Shown: positions 54,240 to 62,683 of the stretch, piece after piece
Layout: every line of letters starts with the position of its first letter
Position numbering within the stretch: position 1 is the first letter of the stretch
Source: Acetobacter peroxydans
GTDB taxonomy: Bacteria; Pseudomonadota; Alphaproteobacteria; Acetobacterales; Acetobacteraceae
Length of the DNA: 64,000 bases
Direction: 5' to 3'
Assembly (NCBI RefSeq): GCF_006539345.1
Contig: NZ_BJMV01000006.1
Coordinates: 1-64,000 of the forward strand
Made by a program: the position numbers and the translations under genes
Notes under the pieces: generated by a model
The model's input: only the letters and a program-made list of their open reading frames with translations
Database searches by the model: none
Told to the model about the DNA's origin: nothing

Positions 54240-55339
54240 CAGACCTTTCCGGCCAGCTTGTCCTGCCTGACCGCATTCTGCCCGGCCGCGTGAGCTTTAC
54301 CGACCGTGTGGCGGACATAACGCCCTGCACGCAGGCCCCTGAGCGGTACATCCTGCCCGGCTTTATTGACGGGCACATTCACGGTGGCGATGGCGCGGAC
54401 ACGATGGATGGCGTGGCCGCCATTGGCACGCTGGCGCGTTTTCATGCCCGCCATGGCACCACCACCCTGCTGCCCACCACCATTACCCGCCCGTGGCCCG
54501 AGGTGCTGTCCGCCCTGAGGGCCATTGCCGAAGTCACGGGGCGGGTCATTGAAAACGGCCCCTTCATTGCAGGCGCCCATCTGGAAGGGCCGTTTGTCAG
54601 CCCGCACCGTCTGGGTGCGCAGCCGCCCCATATGCTTGAACCCACCGCGGAGCGGGTAGCCGAGGCGCTGGCCCCCGGCTGCGTGCGGGTGGTAACGCTG
54701 GCCCCGGAACTGCCCCACGCGGCAGAGGCCATGACTAGCTTTGGCCGCGCCGGTGTGCGGGTAAGCCTTGGCCACACAGCCGCCAGTTACGAACAGGCCA
54801 GCAACGCGCTGTGTCTGATCTGTGCCGCGGGCGGCACGGCGGGAGGCACGCATCTGTTTAACGCCATGCCGGGCATAGAAAGCCGCCGCCCCGGCCCGGT
54901 AGCCGCCCTGATGTGCAGCGATGCCTATGCCGAAATGATTTTTGACACCCACCACGTCCACCCCGGCACCTACCGGCTGGCGCAAAAAATTATGCCTGAT
55001 CGGCTGGTTTTCGTAACCGATGCCATGCGCGCGGCTGGCCTGCCCGATGGGCCAAGCCAGCTTGGGGGACAGGCTGTAATGGTGCGCGACGGCACGGCCC
55101 GCCTGCCCGATGGTGCGCTGGCAGGGAGCGTGCTGACACTGGACGCCGCCCTGCGCAACGCGGTGCAGGCGGGCACCGGGCTGGTTGAGGCCTCGGCCCT
55201 GCTGAGCGCCAACCCTGCGCGCTATCTGGGCCTGAACGACCGGGGCGCATTGCAACCCGGCCTGCGGGCGGATCTGGTCGTGCTCTCGGCCGACCTACAG
55301 GTCGAGCAGGTATGGGTCGGCGGGCAGCGTATTGCCTAG
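54236..55339 (+). CDS. nagA: N-acetylglucosamine-6-phosphate deacetylase
   Basis: Amidohydrolase of 367 residues that removes acetate from GlcNAc-6-P. Metal and substrate motifs: YILPGFIDGHIHGGDGADTM, GAHLEGPFVSPHRLGAQPP (catalytic Glu), SLGHTAASYEQASNA, THLFNAMPGIESRRPG, and the catalytic Asp in FVTDAMRAAGLPDGP. It is coupled to the upstream NagP-like gene. The next enzyme, glucosamine-6-phosphate deaminase NagB, and any GlcNAc kinase are missing from this locus. Confidence 0.94.
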   Translation: MTDLSGQLVLPDRILPGRVSFTDRVADITPCTQAPERYILPGFIDGHIHGGDGADTMDGVAAIGTLARFHARHGTTTLLPTTITRPWPEVLSALRAIAEVTGRVIENGPFIAGAHLEGPFVSPHRLGAQPPHMLEPTAERVAEALAPGCVRVVTLAPELPHAAEAMTSFGRAGVRVSLGHTAASYEQASNALCLICAAGGTAGGTHLFNAMPGIESRRPGPVAALMCSDAYAEMIFDTHHVHPGTYRLAQKIMPDRLVFVTDAMRAAGLPDGPSQLGGQAVMVRDGTARLPDGALAGSVLTLDAALRNAVQAGTGLVEASALLSANPARYLGLNDRGALQPGLRADLVVLSADLQVEQVWVGGQRIA

Positions 55340-55365
55340 ACGGCACCCTTCAGAACGTCGCCTTA

Positions 55366-55788
55366 CTAGCGGGCGGGTTTGACGCGTTCGAAAACCAGCA
55401 TCCCCGCCAGCATGGCGGCGGTGAACACACAGCCCTGCCACACACCCGCCCCGACCGAAGCCACCGCCGGGCCGGGGCAGAACCCCGCCATGCCCCAGCC
55501 CAGACCAAACAGGCAACTACCTACCACCAGCGGCGCATCAATCTGGCGGGCCGTGGGCAGGGCGAATGTCTCATCCAGCACAGGACGCTTCAGGCAGCGC
55601 GCCAGCCTGACTCCCGCGAAGGCCACGCACACAGCGCCCCCCAGAACGAACATGAGCGAGGGATTCCACACGCCCGCCAGATCCAGAAACGCCAGAACCC
55701 GCGCGGGATCGAGCATCCCGCCCAGAATGAGGCCAAAGCTAAACACCAGCCCGCAGACAAACGCCGCGATAGAACGTAAAATCGTCAT
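55366..55788 (-). CDS. YeeE/YedE family sulfur transporter half (second)
   Basis: Membrane protein of 140 residues with about four hydrophobic segments. Conserved motifs are [24 protein letters not shown] ([20 protein letters not shown]) and [20 protein letters not shown], the YeeE/YedE signature with its cysteine. In other bacteria such halves (also called PmpB or SoxT-like) import thiosulfate or other sulfur species. The ATG at 55788 leaves four bases to the first half-gene upstream; the longer open frame is not used. Works with its partner and an ArsR repressor in one operon. Confidence 0.9.
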   Translation of the reverse strand: MTILRSIAAFVCGLVFSFGLILGGMLDPARVLAFLDLAGVWNPSLMFVLGGAVCVAFAGVRLARCLKRPVLDETFALPTARQIDAPLVVGSCLFGLGWGMAGFCPGPAVASVGAGVWQGCVFTAAMLAGMLVFERVKPAR

Positions 55789-55792
55789 GCCG

Positions 55793-56224
55793 TTATCTCC
55801 ACCCGGCCAGATGGAACACGCTTGCGCACAGCACGCCGGTTCCCAGAAAACAGCACACCGCCACCATGGAGCGGGGTGAAAGCCGCGCAAGCCCCATGAC
55901 GCCATGCCCGCTGGTGCAGCCGCTGCCCATGCGGGTGCCGAACCCAACCAGAAGCCCCGCCACCACCAGCACCGGCCACGAAGCCTGAACATGCACGGCA
56001 GGCCATGCCCCCGTGATCAGACGCCAGAGGCCCGGCCCCGCCATCAGACCGGCGAGAAAAGCGGCCCCTGGCAGGAAGGGCCGCCCCGCGAGCACGCGCC
56101 CCAGAATACCGCTAATGCCCGCAATACGGCCATCGAACAGCAGATACGCGGCACAGGCCAGACCGATCAGCATACCCCCCGCGAGGTTGGGCCAATACTG
56201 GGTAATGATGGACAGGGAACTCAT
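55793..56224 (-). CDS. YeeE/YedE family sulfur transporter half (first)
   Basis: 143-residue membrane protein, four hydrophobic segments. It contains [16 protein letters not shown] and the hallmark [20 protein letters not shown] with its conserved Cys in SGCTSGHG, thought to pass sulfur through the pore in the family. It probably combines with the following 140-residue half to form a full YeeE-like carrier. Its start overlaps the ArsR stop (ATGA at 56221-56224). Confidence 0.9.
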   Translation of the reverse strand: MSSLSIITQYWPNLAGGMLIGLACAAYLLFDGRIAGISGILGRVLAGRPFLPGAAFLAGLMAGPGLWRLITGAWPAVHVQASWPVLVVAGLLVGFGTRMGSGCTSGHGVMGLARLSPRSMVAVCCFLGTGVLCASVFHLAGWR

Positions 56225-56532
56225 GACGTAGCCTCCGGCGCGCAGAAAATCCCATGCAGGGCCATGATAAGCTGCCCTGTTTTATCATCTGACAGATGGT
56301 AGACCATGCTCTGCCCATCCCTGCGGCACGAGACGATGCGCGCCGTCCGCAGCAATGCCAGATGCCGCGAGAGAGCAGGCTGATGGATATCCAGCGCCTG
56401 TTCCAGCTCGCCCACCGAGCGCGCCTGCTCCGCCAAAGCACAGGCAATGACCAAACGCGCGGGGTGGGAAAGGGTTTTCAGCAGATCGGCAACCGGCCGG
56501 GCGCGGTCGTGCAGGGAAGACGTGTCTGACAT
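56221..56532 (-). CDS. ArsR family regulator (BigR/SqrR-like candidate)
   Basis: Winged-helix repressor of 103 residues from the ATG at 56532. Features: VADLLKTLSHPARLVIACAL, then SVGELEQALDIHQPALSRHL (recognition helix) and RTARIVSCRRDGQSMVYHLS. Two well-spaced cysteines (VIACALAE and RIVSCRRDG) match the pair that forms a polysulfide link in BigR/SqrR, so it may sense persulfide or sulfide. It is first in the operon with two YeeE/YedE halves. A 28-bp perfect palindrome begins eight bases upstream of the start codon. The longer open frame would run across that operator and is rejected. Confidence 0.88.
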   Translation of the reverse strand: MSDTSSLHDRARPVADLLKTLSHPARLVIACALAEQARSVGELEQALDIHQPALSRHLALLRTARIVSCRRDGQSMVYHLSDDKTGQLIMALHGIFCAPEATS

Positions 56533-56540
56533 GGGCCTGC

Positions 56541-56568
56541 ATTCTCGAATTATCGATAATTCGAGAAT
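56541..56568. promoter_or_regulatory. 28-bp perfect palindrome, operator of the ArsR-YeeE operon
   Basis: ATTCTCGAATTATC is followed by its exact inverse, giving 14+14 bp with no mismatch. It lies just ahead of the arsR start (56532) in an AT-rich core unlike the surroundings. The regulator's own operon is the obvious target. Binding by the ArsR protein is inferred. Confidence 0.8.
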
Positions 56569-56623
56569 ATCTACCCCACGTCGCCCGGTCAACACGACCA
56601 GAGAAAAACCCGCTTAGGGCTGC

Positions 56624-58783
56624 CTAATCCGGCAGGTGCAGGACAGTCTCAACTCCCTGTGCCGTACCCAGCACAGCGGCTTTTTCCTTTGGGCTGAGCA
56701 CGCGCAGGGCGTTGGTGAGGGTTCCGGCTTCACCCAGCTTCACCAGACCCACGAGCTGATCGGGGTTGATGGCCTCTCCTGCCTTGCGGGGAGGCGGCAG
56801 CATGGCCAGATGCGCGCGGGCAAGCCTGGCATCGGCGCGCAAAGCTTTCAGGCTGTCGCCCGGCAGGGACGGAACGGCTTTGGCCTGTGCCTCTATGCTG
56901 CTTTCCGCTGCCGCCAGCAGGTTCAGCACAGGCGGGGGGGCGGTTTCCTCAGGCACGAGCAGCAGCCCGGCCCGGCGGAAATCCAGCCCCACAGCACGGC
57001 TGCTGGTTAGCGCCACAAGGGGAATTGAAAACACCAGCCCAAGCAGCACGGGCGTCATCCAGAAGAACAGCGAGGGCGAAACCACCCATGCCCCGGTTCC
57101 CAACGCCAGACCGAACAGGGTAAAGCGCCCGTACTGCCGCACGATATCCATGAGCGGAATGCCGCCATCGTCACGGCGCTGGGTGTTCCAGCCTGAATCA
57201 TGCCCGCTCAGGATCGACAGGACACCGCTGGTCTGGATCAGCATGGCAATGGGCGCTACCAGCCCGCCGATAAGCGTTTCCGTCAGAACCGAAAGAGCGG
57301 CCCGCACAGCGCCACCACAGCCCCGCCGCGCGGCGGGGTCCAGCAGCAGCGCGATATAGGCGAGCATCTTGGGGGCGAGCAGCACCAGCATGGTGCCGAT
57401 AAACACGTATTTGGCCTGCACAGGGTCAACATGCGGCCAGTGCGGATACAGCGTTTTGGTATCGCCAAAATATTCAGGCCGCTGAAAATGCGCCTGCAGG
57501 GAGATCAGAATACCCGTGAGCAGGAACACCAGCCACAGGGGCGATGTCACATACGCGCCAATACCCACGACCATGTGCATCCGGCTGATCCAGTGCAGCC
57601 CGCGCGTGGGCAGCACCTTCACGTGCTGGAGGTTCCCCTGGCACCAGCGCCGGTCACGAATGGCCACATCGGTCAACGTGGGCGGGCTTTCCTCATACGA
57701 TCCGTCAAGGGCGGGAATCATGTGAATGGCCCAGCCGCCACGGCGCATCAGCGCGGCCTCGACAAAGTCATGGCTGAGAATATGCCCACCGAACGGCGGC
57801 TTGCCCGGCACATGCGGCAGCCCCGCCTGACTGGCAAAGGCGCGGGTGCGGATAATCGCGTTATGGCCCCAGTAATTGCCTTCAGACCCGTGCCACCAGG
57901 CAATGCCATAGGCAATGACAGGCCCGTACACCCGCCCCGCGAACTGCTGCATCCGCGCAAAAAGCGTGGTGCCCCCCACAATGACGGGCAGGGTCTGGAT
58001 CAGCCCCACGCCGGGATTACGCTCCATGGCGGCGGCCATGCGCACCAGCGTCTCGCCCGACATGACGGAGTCCGCATCCAGCGTCACCATGTGATCGTAC
58101 GCGCCACCGAAGCGGCGCACCCACTCGCCCACATTGCCAGCCTTGCGCTCGATATTGGCATGGCGGCGACGGTAGAAAATATGCTGATCCCCACCCGTGC
58201 TGGCGCGCAGGGCCAGAAAGGCGGCCTCCTCCTGCACCCAGACATCCGGGTTGGTCGTATCCGAAAGAATAAACAGGTCGAAGGCCGCAAGCTCGCCGGT
58301 CTGTTCAAGACTGGTGTAGATCGCCTTCAGCCCCGCCATAACGCGCTCGGGCGGCTCGTTATAGGTGGGCAGCAGCAGCGCGGTGCGCCGCTCGAGCCGG
58401 GGCAGGGGGCCGGAACGCCTGATGCCCAGCCCCAACCCGCCGCGCAGCACCAGCGAGCAGAACCCCGCGACAGAGGACGTAAACGCCAGGGCGATCCACA
58501 TGAACAGCGCCACGAACAGCACCTGCATGATCACGCCCAGCGTGGAAATGCCGCCCGCGTCGTCCATAACCTTGTGGATGCGCCACGCGCCGTATGCCGT
58601 CATCAGCACGGCTGAGCCAATAACCGCCAGCCGCCGCAAGACAATACTATGCGGCGAGGTCGCGGGCCTGCGCCCGCGTCCCTCACGGTCCGGCAGGGCA
58701 TGTAAGTCCTGCACCGGCATGGCCAGGGGGGCTTCAGGCGGCAGGGCGTGGAACGGTGTCTCCTGCGCCGTGGTTCCGCTCAT
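56624..58783 (-). CDS. opgH: Periplasmic glucan glucosyltransferase OpgH (MdoH)
   Basis: Inner membrane GT2 enzyme (719 residues) that makes the beta-1,2-linked glucan backbone of osmoregulated periplasmic glucans. Membrane segments flank a cytosolic domain with TALLLPTYNEPPERVMAGLK, VTLDADSVMSGETLVRMAAA (catalytic Asp pair) and the RDRRWCQGNLQHVKVLPTRG motif (QxxRW-type). The ATG at 58783 overlaps the opgG stop as ATGA; a start at 58804 would overlap opgG by 25 bases. Coupled to opgG and presumably made at the same time. The order opgG-opgH is conserved. Confidence 0.95.
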   Translation of the reverse strand: MSGTTAQETPFHALPPEAPLAMPVQDLHALPDREGRGRRPATSPHSIVLRRLAVIGSAVLMTAYGAWRIHKVMDDAGGISTLGVIMQVLFVALFMWIALAFTSSVAGFCSLVLRGGLGLGIRRSGPLPRLERRTALLLPTYNEPPERVMAGLKAIYTSLEQTGELAAFDLFILSDTTNPDVWVQEEAAFLALRASTGGDQHIFYRRRHANIERKAGNVGEWVRRFGGAYDHMVTLDADSVMSGETLVRMAAAMERNPGVGLIQTLPVIVGGTTLFARMQQFAGRVYGPVIAYGIAWWHGSEGNYWGHNAIIRTRAFASQAGLPHVPGKPPFGGHILSHDFVEAALMRRGGWAIHMIPALDGSYEESPPTLTDVAIRDRRWCQGNLQHVKVLPTRGLHWISRMHMVVGIGAYVTSPLWLVFLLTGILISLQAHFQRPEYFGDTKTLYPHWPHVDPVQAKYVFIGTMLVLLAPKMLAYIALLLDPAARRGCGGAVRAALSVLTETLIGGLVAPIAMLIQTSGVLSILSGHDSGWNTQRRDDGGIPLMDIVRQYGRFTLFGLALGTGAWVVSPSLFFWMTPVLLGLVFSIPLVALTSSRAVGLDFRRAGLLLVPEETAPPPVLNLLAAAESSIEAQAKAVPSLPGDSLKALRADARLARAHLAMLPPPRKAGEAINPDQLVGLVKLGEAGTLTNALRVLSPKEKAAVLGTAQGVETVLHLPD

Positions 58784-60324
58784 GGCGTCCATCGGTAAAG
58801 CCACTGCTCGGAAATCGGACCGGCATCGGTTTCCAGCACGCAGGACAGGTCGGCCACCTTGGCATCGCCCGGTGCGAAAGCAAACGTCACGCGGATGCCG
58901 TTGATCTCGGGGTTTGGCTCCACCACCACATTGCGCACGGTTCCGGCCGATGTCTTGGGCACGGCGTGGAAATGCGTATCCTTGGGCAGATGGTCAAACG
59001 GCGCTCCGGCAAAATCCAGCGCGAAAAAGCGTGCATCCGGGTCGTCCGTCACGCCGCCCACGCGGGTTGCCCCCACGCGCGCCATCGGCGTGGGGAAGGG
59101 CACGTCCCACCCCCAGTACATGCGATAGGTGTAGTTGTATTCCTTGCCCGCGCGCAGCGGTTCCTTGGGGCGCCAGAACGAAACGATATTGTCGTTCACC
59201 TCGTTGGGGGTGGGAATTTCCACCAGATCAACCCAACCGGCTCCCCAGTCGCCAATGGGCTCCACCCAGAGCGAAGGCCGCTTTTCGTAATGCAGGGCCA
59301 GATCCTCGAAATCATGGAACGCACGGCGGCGCTGCATCAGCCCGAAACCACGTGGCGCGACATCCGAGAAAGTGGAAACCTGCAGATCGAGTGGGTTACG
59401 CAGAGGGCGGAACAGTTGCTGGTCCGCGCCGGTCCACATTTGCAGGGCTTCGCTGTCATGGGCGGCGGGGCGCCAGTCATCCACATGATTGCGGTCGTTG
59501 GCGTCAAAATAGAACATGCCCGTCTGCGGTGCGATCCCGCCCAGAGCGATAGTTGTACGGGGAAACAGCGTGCTCTGCACGTCAAAAACCGTGGAATCGC
59601 CCGGACGGATGGTAAAGCGGAACGCCCCCGCCAGAGAGGGGCTGTCAAGCAGCGCATGAATAACCACCGACTGCACGCCCGGCTGCGGTTTTTCCAGCCA
59701 GAACGCCCGGAACAGGGCAAATTCCTCGCCCTTGGGGTCGCCCGTGCCATCCGCGAAGCCGCGGGCTGACAGGCCGTAAATCTGCCCCTTGGCCACCGCG
59801 CGGAAGTAGGACGCACCCAGAAAGACGCAGAATTCCTCCATCACCCCTGTGGTGTTGATGGCATTGCGCAGGCGCAGCCCCGCAAACCCCAGAGAATCCG
59901 CAACACGCAGCGCGGGATCGGCATAGGTGAACAGGTCGGGAGAATAGGGCACCGCCGCGGACTGGCCGTCCTTGACCTCGTAAATCTCGATCCGGGGACG
60001 ATAGAGAAAACCGCGCGGGAAGAATTCCACGTCGAAAGCCAACCCGTCACTGCCCCACAGGGCACGGTCGGAACGGTAGGCTATGCCGCGAAACTGGTCG
60101 AAATTCAGGTTGTTCAGCACCTTGGGCAGGGTCTGATCCGGCGCACGATAGGGCGAGGCCGCCAGCCTGCGCGCGATCTGCACCACCGTACTATCATCGA
60201 ACGTGCCCGTCGCGCCGCCCAGATCTTCCGCCTGGGCGCGTCCGATACTCCCCCCGACAGCCGAAGCAAGGACAAGACCAGCCCCCCCCCGCATAAGATC
60301 ACGCCGCTGAACCTCTGAAGACAC
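58780..60324 (-). CDS. opgG: Periplasmic glucan biosynthesis protein OpgG (MdoG/OpgD-like)
   Basis: Periplasmic protein (514 residues) needed for glucan backbone branching or release. A twin-arginine signal is visible (VQRRDLMRGGAGLVLASAVG). The domain shows SPYRAPDQTLPKVLNNLNFD, IAYRSDRALWGSDGLAFDVE, and FPRGFLYRPRIEIYEV, all family signatures. The GTG at 60324 is chosen because GGGAG lies about seven bases upstream and it puts the RR near the start; an in-frame GTG at 60339 is the alternative. A Tat signal makes it more like OpgD than the Sec-exported OpgG; the symbol therefore follows context only. Confidence 0.9.
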   Translation of the reverse strand: MSSEVQRRDLMRGGAGLVLASAVGGSIGRAQAEDLGGATGTFDDSTVVQIARRLAASPYRAPDQTLPKVLNNLNFDQFRGIAYRSDRALWGSDGLAFDVEFFPRGFLYRPRIEIYEVKDGQSAAVPYSPDLFTYADPALRVADSLGFAGLRLRNAINTTGVMEEFCVFLGASYFRAVAKGQIYGLSARGFADGTGDPKGEEFALFRAFWLEKPQPGVQSVVIHALLDSPSLAGAFRFTIRPGDSTVFDVQSTLFPRTTIALGGIAPQTGMFYFDANDRNHVDDWRPAAHDSEALQMWTGADQQLFRPLRNPLDLQVSTFSDVAPRGFGLMQRRRAFHDFEDLALHYEKRPSLWVEPIGDWGAGWVDLVEIPTPNEVNDNIVSFWRPKEPLRAGKEYNYTYRMYWGWDVPFPTPMARVGATRVGGVTDDPDARFFALDFAGAPFDHLPKDTHFHAVPKTSAGTVRNVVVEPNPEINGIRVTFAFAPGDAKVADLSCVLETDAGPISEQWLYRWTP

Positions 60325-60428
60325 GTTTTTCTCCCGCACTGAGCCCGCCCGTTCCGGTCGGGTTATTCATCATGACTTAATACTATGTCAGCCTTATAGG
60401 GTTTTTTCTTGGCAGCTTCTAAGAACTA

Positions 60429-60779
60429 TCAGGACAGAACGGGAGCGAGGTATTCTTCCAGCCGCCGCAGACTGTCCGCAGCGCCCTCTATGGCCTGCTG
60501 CTCCGCCTGCCGATACAGGGCCAGAACCTCGCGTCCGCTTTCCGTCAGCCGCGCTCCGCCGCCGCCGCCAGGGCGGGCCGCCACCACGGGTTCGATAAAA
60601 AGACGGTTGACGCTATCGACCAGCAGCCACGTCCGCCGATAGGACATGCCCATGGCCCGTCCTGCTGCTGAAATGGAGCCGGTCTGCTCGATCTGTTCCA
60701 GAAGACGTATCTTGCCATGTCCGATGGCTGGCGCATCGTCCACATCAACCCGTAATGTCAGCCTCAGTCGTCGTGTCAT
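60429..60779 (-). CDS. ModE N-terminal-domain (LysR-type HTH) regulator
   Basis: DNA-binding protein of 116 residues. HGKIRLLEQIEQTGSISAAG and MGMSYRRTWLLVDSVNRLF are the ModE/LysR winged helix, ending VAARPGGGGGARLTESGREV. The molybdate-binding MOP domains of full ModE are absent, so it is a stand-alone HTH of the kind seen in many alphaproteobacteria. It may regulate molybdate uptake genes elsewhere or the divergent GNAT gene; no operator was recognised in the 75 bp between them. No mod transporter genes are present. Confidence 0.85.
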   Translation of the reverse strand: MTRRLRLTLRVDVDDAPAIGHGKIRLLEQIEQTGSISAAGRAMGMSYRRTWLLVDSVNRLFIEPVVAARPGGGGGARLTESGREVLALYRQAEQQAIEGAADSLRRLEEYLAPVLS

Positions 60780-60854
60780 GCCGCCCGCTTCTTACTGCCG
60801 CCTGCCCGGTCAGGGCATGTCCCGCGCCACCTTCAACCGTAACGGAAACCCTGT

Positions 60855-61385
60855 ATGACCGCTTTTTGTGCAAATACCATCTGGCGCGGCATGACGCCAG
60901 ACGATCTTGAGACCGTAACGACGCTGGCCGGAGTCATTCATACCGACTACCCGGAAGATGCCGCCATTTTCGCCGAACGGCTGCGTCTGGCCCCGGAAGG
61001 CTGCCTTGTACTTGAACATGAGGGAACGCTTGGCGGCTATCTGATCAGCCACCCATGGCGGGGGCTTGTCTGTCCGCCGCTGAACACGCTGCTGCACACC
61101 CTGCCCCAGCCTGCCGACCGGTGGTACCTGCATGACATCGCGCTGGCCCCGGCCATGCGGGGCGGCGGCCATGCCCGCGCTGCCATCGACCACGCGCGCC
61201 GCCTTGCCCGCGACAACAGGCTGCGCTGGCTGACCCTGACCTCCACCGGCCCGGCCCGTGCGTTCTGGCTGGCGCAGGGCTTTGTAGAAGAACAGCCATC
61301 GGCTGAGGAACAGGCGGTGCTCGCCTCCTACGATCCGCAGGCGCGCCTGCTCTCCTGCCCGATCCCGCCTGATAGCGGGCTCTGA
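60855..61385 (+). CDS. GNAT family N-acetyltransferase
   Basis: Acetyl-CoA-dependent transferase of 176 residues. The N-terminus has GMTPDDLETVTTLAGVIHTD; the acetyl-CoA motif A is LHDIALAPAMRGGGHARAAI followed by DHARRLARDN, and LTSTGPARAFWLAQGFVEEQ is motif B. Substrate unknown. It diverges from the ModE-like gene and converges on recA with a hairpin between (61400-61421). Confidence 0.87.
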   Translation: MTAFCANTIWRGMTPDDLETVTTLAGVIHTDYPEDAAIFAERLRLAPEGCLVLEHEGTLGGYLISHPWRGLVCPPLNTLLHTLPQPADRWYLHDIALAPAMRGGGHARAAIDHARRLARDNRLRWLTLTSTGPARAFWLAQGFVEEQPSAEEQAVLASYDPQARLLSCPIPPDSGL

Positions 61386-61399
61386 ACCGGACTGTACGC

Positions 61400-61421
61400 C
61401 CGGCCCTTAGGGCAGGGCCGG
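61400..61421. terminator. Hairpin between GNAT and recA genes
   Basis: CCGGCCCT (61400-61407) pairs with AGGGCCGG (61414-61421). It lies between two convergent stops but has no T-tract, so its strength is uncertain. Confidence 0.45.
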
Positions 61422-61434
61422 TGCCGGACGGTGC

Positions 61435-62469
<1,035 letters not shown>

Positions 62470-62550
62470 ACCTGTCATCCTCCGCCGTGATCGCACCGAA
62501 CCTTCGGCCGCACGCACTCCCGCACGCGCATCACATTAAGAATTTGATCT

Positions 62551-62575
62551 CCTTTTGTTCTTTTAGAACAAAAGG
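62551..62575. promoter_or_regulatory. Palindrome upstream of recA
   Basis: CCTTTTGTTC and GAACAAAAGG form a perfect 10-bp inverted repeat with a 5-bp spacer (TTTTA), 82-106 bp before the recA start. It could be a LexA-like SOS operator, though it does not match the GTTC-N7-GTTC direct repeat known in other alphaproteobacteria. A hairpin role is less likely. Confidence 0.55.
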
Positions 62576-62683
62576 AAACATTTGCAAGAAAGAAAGCCAA
62601 ATCCGCCGCGAAAGCGGCGCACGCCCCCTGATCCGTAAGCCTGAAGCCTGCAAACGGGGGCGACGCATCATCAAACCGTCAGG

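Noticed and set aside
57200..58615. A 471-codon plus-strand frame opposite opgH
   Set aside because: Shadow of the glucosyltransferase; no recognisable motif.
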